NCBI RefSeq assembly: GCF_040807025.1
Contig: NC_090943.1
Span: forward strand, 136,845,950 to 136,909,949
Source of the DNA: Struthio camelus
Lineage: Eukaryota > Chordata > Aves > Struthioniformes > Struthionidae
Reading direction: 5' to 3'
Length of the DNA stretch: 64,000 nucleotides
A model generated the notes under the pieces. The model had not been told where the DNA came from, made no database searches, and was given only the letters and a program-made list of their open reading frames with translations. This document shows, in pieces, positions 1 to 21,369 of the stretch. The position numbers and the translations under genes were made by a program. Every line of letters begins with the position of its first letter. Positions within the stretch are counted from its first letter, which is position 1.

Positions 1-8150
<8,150 letters not shown>

Positions 8151-10449
8151 TCATCCACAATAGTTCACAGGGATAACAACTGAACGTTAGGAGCACCGGC
8201 TACAAGGTTTTTTCCACTGTAAAGGAAAGAGGTAACTTCTTGTTTCAGTTCACAAATGAATTAAGTATTACAAAATATTATATACCAGTCCAACACTTCT
8301 AGATTTATCACCTTTTTTTCTCAAAAAAAAAAAAAAAAACTTACATCTTACTGCTATTTCTGTGAGCTTCAGAACAAATATAAACAAACCGGCTGACAAA
8401 TAATTACTCTGGTAACAACTTGTTTCAGTATGTCTTAGACAGAAGGCTGTTTTGAAGGTAACACATAGGAAATGTTCCAGAAGCTTTAGTGTAGAGGCTC
8501 TTTAGGAAACTACCACTCAAAATTTCCAGTTCAAATAACAGAAATTTTAGTTGGAAGTGCCAGTGCCTACATTCCCACACTTTGTTTTGTATATGCCAGT
8601 TTAACAGGGACTCAGCTTGATACAGATCCCTGTCTCACATGAGGCTGACGACTTGTGCAGTCCCAGCTCCATGAGACAGGCTGCTACTGTGGCCTTCAGC
8701 AATGTATCGCCCTTCTTCAGAGAGGCCTGTTACAACAGTCTAAAACAGTCGATACAGGTATCAGTAACACCAAAAGACCACACAAGTATTTCTGCTATAC
8801 CTTCTAGAAGGATAATCCTACTCTTTGGATGTGCATCCATGCCTAATCAGATGAGATACAGCTGCTAGCAGCTACATGACTGGAACCTGACTGCTAATCC
8901 CATTATTCAATTATATACTACTTGAGCAAGCATATATACAACATTATCTCTATATTCTTCCCTCAGAGGATGATAATTATATGCACTCTTCAAAGAATCA
9001 GCTATAAATGCTTTTCAAACCTCTTCTTCCTTCCTTCCTCTCTCCCTCCTTTCAGGTCAGCACTGTTATGCTAGGTTCAGTCATACTTTCTCTTGCAGAT
9101 ACATGATCTCACTCCCCTTGCCCTAGTTAATCTTTAAAGCTAGTTCTTTGAAGAACAATTCAAAACTTAGAATAAGTGCTCAGTGCATATACGGGCATAA
9201 GGAAAACAGCAGGGACCAAAACACAGCCAGAGAAACCAAAGTAGATTGTTATGCCCTATGCTACATCTCTTGTTTACTGTCATCTCTGTGATAATAAAAA
9301 GATCATCACAGTAAATAACTAAAGTAGTACAGCTGTCCTCTTGCAGACACAAATGTCTTGGTGGAAAGGTGCCTTACACATTATATATCTGTAGACAGGA
9401 GAATAAGTCATACTGGTCTGGGTCCATATTAAGAGTTGTATTTTTACAACAATATTGAGAATGACTAGAATAATAATGAGCACTACCGTAACAATAAAAC
9501 AAGGCCTAGATGCAGCACTCCCATGTGACAAGTCTCAGATTCCCACATCACCTTCAAGTAACATCCCATCCTGCTACTGAGGAAGCACCACTTAATGACA
9601 GATGCGTTATCCTGCATGGGAGCTGAACTTTTCCTTCTAAACATGCAAGGAGGGTACCTCCTCCCATTTCTGCAAATTATGTGTCACCCATTGCCAACGA
9701 ATCTTGGGTATCCATGAAATGGGTTCACCAGTGCTGCAGTGAACCACAATACTAGTTTAAAAGCATCATGAGAACCCATTGCTTCTGTTTTTTCCCTCTG
9801 GAATTAAAAAGAAAGAAATTATATAGAAAAAAATCAAGAGGCACTGACCAGGCATCCCCATTCAGAGAGAATGCAGTTTCTTTTCTTGTGTATCAATATT
9901 TCAACATTTCTACCTACTTATCTGAAGGCACAGAGAGGAACCTTAAACCAAGATCTTCTCTTAGAAAAAAAAAATCTCTACTTCTTAATTTGCACTAGAC
10001 AACTGGGAGCTCAGCATCTAACTCCCTGCTTATCTGCAGAATCAGGTATTCACCTTTTTGCTCTCCAGAACAAAAGCTAAAGTTAAGGACTTGACGTAAT
10101 TGGATCCAAACTGTCAGCCAAAAATCCCTTTCCATATTGTTGTAAGAAATCCTGAAGACATCTTTACAGACTGCAACTTACCCAGTGTCAATGTAAACAT
10201 TGAGAAAACCATTCTTACTCACTTTTTTGGTTTTTTTTTTTTTTCCAGTTTAAAGCATATCAGCAACTTTAATTTAAGCCTGAGTGAGGTTCTGCTGGTA
10301 TGTTCAAGGTTGGCCTTTGTTTGTGACAATAGCAACAGCATATCAGTAATACCAACGTGCATGTGCTACATAATCCCACAAAAGTATACTTGAAGTTATC
10401 TGAGACTACACAGATAAAGAATGTGAAATGCATCACATGTGACAGCACC

Positions 10450-10490
10450 AAAAAAAAAAAAAAAAGAGAGAGAGAGAAAGAGAGAGAGAA
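10450..10490 (+). repeat. Poly(A) plus (AG)n tract
   Basis: A run of about 16 A followed by an AG-rich tract with one interruption (AAAG), in LYN intron 1. This is a purine-only strand of about 40 bases. Confidence 0.9.
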
Positions 10491-11545
10491 GATCCTTTCT
10501 CATCATGAAGCACTCTTCCTATGGAGATGACAACCCTTAGCCCTCACAGAACTGAAGCTACGTCTATATTGGCAAATAGTAATTAGCAAATAGCCCAAGA
10601 GCAACAGATTCACACAGTGAAAGAGTTGATGCTGTTTCAAGGGGGTTTATTGCACGTTCATCCTAGTATGGCCTCAAGGACTGAACATCCAGCAACATCA
10701 AGAGCACAGAAAGTGCACTTCAGCACTGCATCTTCCATAAGGAATCTAGTTCTTGCCCTCCAAGCCCGCTCCATAATGTGAACCAAAGCCTAGCAAGTGG
10801 GGACAACTGCTTCAGCAGTGGAATCCCGACCTGAACTAAAACGCTAATGTAGATATATCCTGAGGCTGTTAGCTTCTTTATTAAAAAAGACAACCAAAGT
10901 CTTTAATCTTTCAAAAGAAACATGAAAAATATGCATATGTTTATATGAAACAAAAGTATTTAACACTTAATATAGAAACATAAAAATAGCTGAAAAAACG
11001 TTAAATGCTAGAAAGTGGATCAATAATAAGTACATATTCTTTTGACACTGTGAAACAAAAGGCTTCTTTTGAACTCTTCAAAACCACAGGATCTTATATT
11101 TCTATAAATGCTAGTCTTTTGTAAAACTGTGAACTCCGTTACAGACTTCATATTTAAATTTCTGTAAGTACAGTCCTATACCTAAAGCAAACTTACCTGT
11201 CTCAGTTTCAAAAGCTTCTGTTCAGTGACTAAATTGCACCAGTGATGGACCTGAGAGCATATACTTAATTCATTCCAACTGCAGTGCCAGATGCATTAGA
11301 TTCCACTGCCGCATTATACATTTTATAGAGAAATCTGATGCAATTCTTGCCACAGAGTTTTAAGAGTGATATCCAAGCAAATATGGATAGGACTAATATA
11401 AACAGCAGGCACAGACAGAGGCATTTCAATCACCACATATTAAACAATGGATTTCACAATAATGGATTTTTAAAAATGCAAAATGCTATATAATCACTAA
11501 AGTTAGCTTCATAAACATTTAACCCTAGCAAACATATGGTTACCT

Positions 11546-11558
11546 CCCCCCCCCCCCC
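11546..11558. repeat. Homopolymer C13
   Basis: Thirteen C in LYN intron 1, giving a G13 tract on the sense strand of LYN. Confidence 0.95.
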
Positions 11559-12158
11559 ACAAACACAGACACTCACAAAAAAGCTTTGAAATATGAAAAG
11601 TGCATGCAGTGTTCATCTATCTTAGTTTTTAGAGTACTCGTAAGGAAAACCTTAAGGGGGAAGCTCATTCATACATAAAGTATCATACTCAATGTAAAAA
11701 GTTTATTTACATAGCTCTCTGTTGCCTTATCAGAACGACCATCAAGGAAGTGCTTTGTGTAGATATAGAAAGAAAGAATATGATAAGCTTAAAGCTATCC
11801 AGAGAGTGCAGTATTGTTACATATGGAATTATGTTATTGTTCTTCAGGGATAAAAATAATTTAGACATCAAAGGAAATGCTGTCAGTTCCTACTCTGACG
11901 TCACCCATTTCAATAGTTTTACAATAGAGAAGATACTACTTTTTATCCATACTTTTCATCTAGTCGTCTTATCCGTAGATCTAGACATGATAGAATTTAT
12001 TTTAATTAAATGTTTGTCTATGTAACACAGTTGCTAGCTTTTATAAACCTATCTTAAAAAGCAACACACCATTTCTTAATAAAAAGCGTCACATATTACA
12101 TGGCTAAAATGTAAAACGTAAAGACAAGTACCTTCATTAACATCTACAACGTGCTATT

Positions 12159-12180
12159 AAAAGCCTAAATTTAGGCTTTT
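12159..12180. repeat. Perfect 22-bp palindrome
   Basis: The left arm AAAAGCCTAAA is followed without spacer by its exact reverse complement. It lies in LYN intron 1. Confidence 0.97.
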
Positions 12181-14882
12181 TTCTAAAAATCATAGAGCTG
12201 TCCATAAGAATTATCATAATAAGCCTCTTTAAGCAGGTTGTTCCATAAACACTAATTTTGATATTTACAGAGAACTTAAATTTTCTACTTGAATCCCTTA
12301 TTATCTGCCCTTATTTCTCCCTGCTACAGCAGCACTTGGTCTTGATTTCAAAATGGAAAAAGGTAACAGAAACTAGCGCAACCTACTTTTTTCAAAGTTG
12401 AAAGCTGCTGTTTATTCAACATGCACCATTGCTTTGTGTGCCGGCTGCTATAGTATTAGCAGATTAATTTATCTAAAACTTCATACTTGCTGCTTCAAAT
12501 GGTCAAAGATCTTATGATTATTGATAGTCCATCCACGACTAGTAGCATTTGAGGTCTCATTTCTTCCAAGGGCTTATCTTTGGTATCACCTAAAACTGAT
12601 CATATTTTTCATTCTGTTCATGGTCACAGTCATTGGCATCCTTATGATTCTGTTTCAGGTAATATTTATGGTGCACATTAGAAACTGCTTCCTAAAAATC
12701 AGCTTGAAATATCTGGGCTTTTCTTGAATGAAGTCATATGTTAATGGAAATGATTCTCAAATTCTCACAGATTTCCAAATAGATTAGAGGAGCTTTACTT
12801 TAATCTTTATAGAAAGCACTAATTTTTGCAATTAACTAGAATTGATTATTCACTGACTAATTTTTAAAAACAATTAAAATAGATTATACACTGGCATTTC
12901 CAACAATAAAGTAACTTCTTTAAAGAATTAGAACTATCATATTGTGTATATACACAACTTTATCTTATTCCATAAATATCCCTTTTCAAAAGGAAAGTAA
13001 TTATATATATGTATATAAAAATAAACACCAATTCTGTGGGCAAATTAGGCTTTTAACAGATAGATACAGATCTATTTTAACAGATACATAAAAACAATTA
13101 ATTTGTATTCAATTGCAAGGTTTATGAGCAGTCAATTCATTTAGTCCATAGAATTTATTATGTATTTTCATTTTACTATTTGCCTGCTGCATGACACTTG
13201 TGAAATATCATTAAGCAAATAAAGAAAAATTGTTTCTTAGCAGCACAAATATCACAGAGTAAAGAAGCATTTAAAAGTAAAAAGAAAAAAATTGTTCTGG
13301 GTTATTGAGCTGTGCTCCATACTTAAGCTCCTGAGTCAAAGAATACCTATACAAAAGCACTGCTTTTAAAACTTTGAAACAGCTAGGAGAGCAGAGGAGT
13401 AAATTGTTTTATTTGTAACACCTCTTTCAAAAGTTGAATAGAACATCATCTCCTTCCTCTGTTTTAGACTTTTCCCAGTTTCATTCTGTTTTATTTTAGT
13501 GCAGCCCTGAATGTCAGCTGGTTTGCTGCTTCTTCACAGTTTATAAGCCCAGAAGGTAACATTGTAATGCTTTCATCTGACCTTCTGAATAATCACACTG
13601 TAAGACTTCCATGTATTACCCTAAAGCCCAAGGCAGAAGTATCTTGAAAAAACAAACAAACAAACAAACTCGGAACAATCAACCTGGATCTGAAAATGCT
13701 GGGGAGGAAAAATCATAAGCCCACCTTGTCCATGGACACAAAAATCTGTCTCCTCAGTACCCTTACCCTACTTTCTGTATCAATGCCTTCACCTGCTGAA
13801 GTTTCCCATTCTAGGGAAAACACAGATGGACAAATCTTAAGTATGAGGAACTCATTTATATTATTCTTTATTATTTATTTCCTCTCTATTCTTACCTGCT
13901 ACCAACACATTGTAGTATTTGAGCGTTGAAATGATCTTCTATACTTCTGTTATTGGGACTATCGGGGGAACAGATCATCTGGGATCCCCAGGGGCCTGGG
14001 AATACTATATTCATTTCTGATCCACTGTCACGTGGTGCAGAACAGCACAGCAACCTCCGCGGAAGGCACAGGAGTTTAATTTGAGGGGCTAGAGCTCAGC
14101 AAAGCCTCATCTGAACAGTTTTGTGATGATGTGTTACTAGACTAGAATGAGAATAACAGTGACAAAATAAAATTAGATGCGACTGGGGTAATGTGGAAGA
14201 ATTAAATTAGATAGCAGCTGAAGAGAAGTGGATTTGTTATTCCTTGCCTGGAACAACGTGCTGTTTCAAAAATGTTCAGTTTTGGTTTTATTCAGCCTTG
14301 TTCTTATTTTGCAATTCATTGTTAAAATAATTTTGTTGTCTTACTGTAAGTCCCAACTCCATGGCAATTTTCAATAAATTAAGCTCTCACAAACACACAA
14401 ATCCCGGGTCAGGTTTCATCTTGGGCTTGGCATTACAGACCAACTGGGTAAACACAAGCAGCTTGTTCTTCCTTTGCCTTTCTGCTGAAATGGTTATGTA
14501 TGTATCAGTTACTCCTAACCAAAAAATATTTTAATCTCCTCTTTATTTATTTAGTTTATCTCTATTGGCCCAGATTACAGTATCCTTATTTTTCCTAAAT
14601 TTTAATCAATCCTTTTTATGACATAGGGACAAAAATCCAACATTCTCTGCAATGCATTTCAAAAGCAGCATGAATAGCCTAAAATCTACTCAGCGTTTAA
14701 CTGTGACAAAGGCTTGCCTATGTAGATTGCCTTTGTTCCTGTGATGCAACGACCAGTACCTTTCCCTAAATCCCGATTCCAATCTTTCTGCTGATAACAT
14801 TTCTAAAAAACAAAAATTCAGACATTCTGAAATTGCTTCAAATTTGTTTGGAAAAATTAAGACAAAGCTAAAATAATATTTT

Positions 14883-14885
<3 letters not shown>

Positions 14886-14923
<38 letters not shown>
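14886..14923. repeat. (AT)19 dinucleotide microsatellite
   Basis: An uninterrupted AT run of 38 bases in LYN intron 1. It is self-complementary and likely to vary in length between individuals. Confidence 0.97.
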
Positions 14924-14926
<3 letters not shown>

Positions 14927-17900
14927 GGCCTCTTTTCTAGGTTTTAAGGACTCAGCCCTCTGAGTCTTTTCTATTTCCACCATTCATCTCAGGGGCCCTT
15001 TTCCACATCTGTTTCAGTTTGAATTCATCCTTCTCAAGGACAAGACCCTGGAGTTGGTCATGTGTTCCACGGTCACTTTCAGCAGTGCCTTGCAATAGTG
15101 TTACTACTCCCCTTAGTCTGCAGAAACGTGTTGCCCAATGGATTCCAGCAATGAATTTGTCATTTTCACACTTCATCACACTGGCCTTTTATAATCATCT
15201 TCTGATCAGCTAAGACATCCAAGTTTTCATACAGTTTGGCCTTTGGCTTTGAGAGCTTTAGGAACAAGACTCTTCAATGATTTTTCTTTCTTTTTTTTTT
15301 TTAAACCAAATCAACTAATGCATTTTTAGCTCCAAAACTACTTTCTAGGTCTCCTATCTATTCTAAAGTATTCTCAAGAATTATATCAGCCCTAAAATAA
15401 TGGTGATTCAGTGACTACTACATGAAAAAATCCATCACCTATCATATCCAGGAATAACTGGGCGATATCATTATTAGTTGTATTTGTTCTAAACAATAAT
15501 GGAAATCAAAATATCTATAATAATAGCTTCCTGTTTTAAGGAGGTGTTTGAAGGAGGTAAAAGTTCCTTTCTAGACTGCTAGGATAAAGAAGCAAGCAAA
15601 TTGCTTCCCTGAAAATATAACATTAAGCAACTGAGAGCAGTATTGCCAAGCGTTTGGGGAAGTGCAGCAGGCAGACACCACCACCCCATTCGGCTTCTTT
15701 CATAATTGCTTCCTAAACAATTGTGACCTAGACAAATTCTATTTCTCCCATGCTATCTCATCTTATTTACAATTTTCCTGTATCAGTTACAGAAAACATC
15801 ACCCTATCAACTTTCATATTCTCCAACACTCGCATTCCTATTGCGGTTCTAAACCGCCATGTTTCTACTTACACTGCAACATCGAGTTTCAAGTCCTGCA
15901 CCAGTATTTCTGCTCCTCCTCTTTGGGGTCCTAACTCCTGATATTAGCACAAAAATATCTGTCCAGGGGAATTAACTAATACCCTCTTTCTTCTTGTCGC
16001 TCACTATTCTCCCTTCAGGTGTTCTGTTTTCCTTTCCCATATCAGCCTGCGTATTGAAACGAGGTGTAGGATTACACAATCATAATTTAAGTGCCATTTC
16101 ATAGTTTAAAGATTTTTTTTTTTTTAATCAAAATTCAAATTAGAAGGGGGGGGAAAGGTGTGCTGTCATCTGACTACACTGGGAGTACCCTGTATATCAC
16201 ACTGTACAACAAAAATCCCCCCAAAAGCTGACATAAGAACAGGAAACCTCTGGTGAAATAACATACCTGGAGGTGCTGGAGAATACTTTTCTCTACCTCC
16301 CTCTTTATTTTAAACTTACAAGTATAGGCATTTTAGCTATGCAATAACTTACATAAACTAACATAAACAGGAAATAAATACTACATGAAACAGAAAATAA
16401 GTGATTTGCACTATCGCACGCCAAACGTCGAAGTATGAAGCGATCAAATACAGCTACACAGAAATTAGGTGTGATCAGGCGAGCTTTGAGGTTTATGAAT
16501 TTCCCTCCACAACCTCTGAAACAGCCTTCATGGACTACTTTGGTAAAACTAAGCGTATTGGTTCTGGTGAACAGTTTCTTGTGTTTAGATGATATTAGTC
16601 CACATTACAATCTTTATCTACTCTTTAAGTCTCTGGGAAGAGGAAAAGTTTATTCAGTGCTCAGCTAAATGATACCTGATCTTTGCTGAAATTCATAAAT
16701 GATACCATAACAGATATGTAATAAATATCAGCATAACCGACAACACAAAAGGTTATCTGTAATAGGGATTGGGGAAAGAAGAAAGAAATAAAAACTTATT
16801 CAATGAATTGACTTTTATTTTATATAAATCCACCATAGTTTTTGCCTAGATTTGTTGGAAGCTTGGTTTCATACAGGCATTTTGTCTGTGGTAAAAAACG
16901 AGAAAAAAAAAAAAGTAGGAACACTGGAAAGACCTAATGGCTTCATGGTAAAACAATAATGTTGTTATGCTTGTAAAAACATGAAAATAAAATTCTGAAA
17001 CAAAACGTTGCTCTGAAATAAGGCACAATATAATTTACATGAACTTCTGATTCATTTTCTTGTTGTTCACTTGAATAAAAATACCAAAGAACCAAAAAGC
17101 TAACCCACACAAGACTGTAATTTTGTTAACATTGTATAATAGACTGTACGTATTATAAAAATGTTTCAGATTCAGGTAGTCAGTATTTTTGGCAGTGACT
17201 TAAAATAGTCTTACGTTAAGCTAACATCGGGGCTTTCTGACCTTATAACACTCCCTCCATTTTATTACAATCATTTGCCTGAACTGCATCCTTGCAAATT
17301 TTGAATCAATATCAACAATGAATTAATTCATTTTGCCAGTCCTACGGCAACCACATCTTCCATTTCCTCAATTTTTTTCCACCACACTTTATCTTTTGAA
17401 TATAGGGGAAAAGGTCCAATAACATCCTGATTTGTCATAACAAATACTTTTACCAAATTCTTCAAACCGAAGAAATATGAAATGGTACAGAGAAAAACTG
17501 TACCAACATGTTAACCAATTTACATGGAAGGTTCCCAAAATACTTTACAGCTTAAGCATCATGCAAACTATATGGAAAAACATTGTTTTCTTTACTAGTT
17601 AAAAACTCAGCAATGACAAATAGCAACTCTATATAACCAAGTCTCTGTTTTCAGCTGAAAATCTGGCCAAACCACTAGGTTAAGGAGAATCAAAAACATT
17701 CCCTAAATGTTAGCAAGTGTTCCACTCCAGCTGACAAACACAAAGAAATATGTCTACACTCAGATTGGACTGTATCTGTAATTTACATATGCAATTTTTT
17801 CAGCTTTAAACTTACCTCTTTGGGTAAGAATAGCAGAGTAGCTGTTTCAATTGTCTAGTATTTGCCCCGAGTTTTGTACATATCAGTGTCTACTAATAGT

Positions 17901-20900
17901 GGTAGGATCTTTCTCCCCTTCCCTTTTAATGACTAGTGTAATCAGTGTGGCATGGGAAGACAAGAAACTACCCATAAAAATGACAACACCTTGGAGCAAG
18001 GTCCAGCAGTAGCCCAAATGACAGTATGGAAATCCACGGATCCTCATAACAAGCCACACAGCAGAAGGATCGAAAAAAACTTTACACAGTTTCTTTCAAG
18101 AACATGTTTTGAGCAGCTGCAGCATATCACACAGCTGTGCAAGCCCCCTTTCACTGTTTGTTCTGGGCCTTGCCCAAGTTATAAATCTATAACCTATCCT
18201 TTCCCAATCCCAGTACTACTTACCTATCTCCTTGCTCTCTCTTTCTCCCTCCCACATATACACTTTGCCTCCCAATATAAGGGGCAGTTTAGAGGTGCAC
18301 AGCAAGGGTTTCTAGGTCAATCCAAAATGCCTACTTTACATATGCAGTGGTTTTGTTCAGATATTGTGGATTCCAAAACACCTGCCAATGTATTTAGAAA
18401 CAAGGGCATAACCACTAAACAAATTATAGAATAATAAGTTGCACTGCATCAGCTACTTTGCCATAGCAAACACCTGTATTTACTCTGCGATACATGAGAG
18501 AGAAATTATAGGTGGCTTCTCCCTGTTCCACTAAGCTTCAGAAGAAGAGATGGGAGAAAGGGAGCAGATTTCTAAGGTTAGCGAATTTGGGACCAATCAA
18601 ACTCTTTTTGTAATATCACTATCCAGCTATATCCCAACTAACTTTCTAAGTGAAATCTGTCACTCTCCCCTCTCCTAAGGGTGCTAGGTATACTTGCAGG
18701 TAGCAGCCAATATCTGAAACCATCATCTCACTATAATAATGCAGTTCAATGCTCAGCCTCCAAATGCCTGGAGGAAAGCATGAACAGGACACTTGTTGGG
18801 GAGATTCCTCAATCGCCTGGATCACTAAGGGTAAGAGATGATTATTTATGAACATGGTCTCAAACTAGTTAGGAATATTGTTGGCAATACAGAGTCTTTT
18901 CCAGATATGATCTCCTGCTTTGAGATGTATGTGTAATTCAAACTCACAGATACACTGGTAACAAAGAACTCAAATATCATGAAATTATCACAGCACTTCA
19001 ATGAAAACAAGAGGAAGAACAGCCAGTTCACAGACAAAAAGCCCAGGATAAAGGCTTTGATAAGGGCCTCATGAAAAGCGTACTACTTCTCCTTTGGGTT
19101 TATCTCCCGCTTTCAGGTGTATTTAGTGGAATAAATAAACATAAATTACATAACAAATAATAATAACATAATAAACATAAAAATAGAAACATATATATTG
19201 CTATAAATAACTATAAAATACATAATACATATTAAATAGTTTAGTGAAAGAAATATCACCACTTTAGTAGAAATTCACTAAAAAAAAAAATAAAGAGTAC
19301 GATCATCTGTGCCTATTAGCTTTTTTCCCCCCCCTCCCCTCTCCCAGATTCAGGTAACTCTATCCTCACAAAATAAATCATATTGTTACACATCTTACCT
19401 ATTTTTATGCATTTTACAATCCACTTTCAACATGGATATGATGGTTGTGATTAAATTAGTGCAGAATGACTTCTACATGAATAGCTCTTAACTCTATACC
19501 AGCCTGGTCATTTTCTAACCCATATTACTTTTGTACCATGTTGCATGTTCCTCTCTGCTCCATTACTCAGGGGTCTTCTTATCTGCTGTCGTCTCCATGT
19601 TTAAATGTTGACACATGTTCATGACCCAACTTACTTGTGAAACACCATTCTTGTTATACCAGGATTATATTATGCCTTGAGCACCTGTTTAAAGCTGCCT
19701 AGAGCACTAAATTTCACAAACTACTTACAAGAGGAAATCAGATGTTGCTATCCTCTTCAAAAGCCAACATATAGTTCAGCTACAAAGAAAGTTACTTCTC
19801 CAATAGCCTATTTTGTGTTTCATTAGCTGTACTGCCCTGAGCATTAGATATATCCAGAACAACTCTTCTGAAACACAAGCCACTGTACTGGGATATGTAA
19901 TGTGAATTTAAGAATGAACTTTAAACTTATATGAAAATCTGGGGTTAACTCATTCATGCTGATGAGGGGTAACACTCTCAGCCAGGTTTCAGTTCTTCCT
20001 GGAACTTTGTGAACTTTGGACAATTTGTGTTAAGTTGCAAGAGGAAGTTGCAAGAGTTCTTTAAAATCAATGTCAAGAATCCAGAGTCGGTAAATCACCC
20101 TAGCAGAAATGAAGTGCTATTTAATGCTATTTAATCTTTTCAGTGATATACAGTTAGCGTTAAATGTTTCTCTCAAAAGTATGCTTGTTAAGAACCACCT
20201 GATCTTATTCTCACTGATGTAAGTAGCAGAATCTCCCTTAACTTTGGAGGTGTAAGATTGTATACCATGTTCTGGCCCTTTAGAGGGCTTTTATTTATGA
20301 CTCATTCGTTTTACATAATTTTAAGCTCTGTGATACTTATATGGGCATGAATCTAAAACATTCATGTTCCAATTGATTTCTTGCCCAGGTGTAGCTAAGC
20401 AATTGTTCGCAGGGGGGCAGAGGAAGGGGGAAGAGTATAAAGAGATTGTCTGAAACAACAGTTTGCTACAAATGTAATACAAAGAAGTAATAACTATATG
20501 GGACAGAATTTTAGGAGTTTTTTAGATGAATTCCTCGAGATTAGGGTTTTGTGGATACATACACATACATTGCGCACAAACCTACCAAACACTACTGAAG
20601 GAATGCAAATTGCCAGTGGTTCAGATCTAAAAATCAGGTATGTAACAACAGAAGCAAATCTGATAGAAGTTTCACTATCAGCCCAGCTTGAGCATGCAGT
20701 TTTGTAAGACTGTAAATAGAAACACATAACTGAATGAACAGGGAGCAAGAATTCACATGCAAGTTTCTAAGCATGTTTTTCACGTTTATGGCAAACATGA
20801 GGAGGAATAAGTTGTTCTTTGAAAGCTAACTAAAAATAAATATTTGACATTATTCCAATTTTCAGAGCGGAGAGAGAATGGAAATCTGGAAATTCACTTT

Positions 20901-21342
20901 TGAGAGAAGATGGTGAATAACTGGCATAACAATTCACTTGTTTTCATTCTTCACTTGAGAAAGATCAACTGCTAAGACATATATGTGTTTAAAATCCAAG
21001 GTCTCTGTTCCTTAGAGCAACATCTGAACCAAGAACAGCTCCCCAGATCACGGTACCAGAAGCTATACAAGAATACTAACTTAAGTCTTTTTATATTTGA
21101 TATAAGTTACTCTATACTACATGAAAGCTCCGAGTGGAGGACAGTACCTTGAAGCCAGACTTCAAGAAGCATGCTGCATTTGCTTAATGTGTCAATTTTC
21201 TTCATTTTCAGATACTAATTAATACTTAGACTCTGCTGCTACAATTTTGACTATGTCTTGACATCTCTTGTTTTATCTCTCTAAAAACAATAAACATTGC
21301 TGTTTTCATAAGGTATCATCATTAGTGGTTTTCAGAGCATTC

Positions 21343-21369
21343 TTTTTTTTTTTTTTTTTTTTTTTTTTT
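21343..21369. repeat. Homopolymer T27
   Basis: Twenty-seven consecutive T in LYN intron 1. On the minus (sense) strand this is poly(A). There is no clear retrotransposed body next to it. Confidence 0.95.

Noticed and set aside
17952..18434. A 160-codon open frame on the plus strand
   Set aside because: Intronic to LYN, no recognisable domain, and no splice or promoter context. A hydrophobic patch alone is not evidence.
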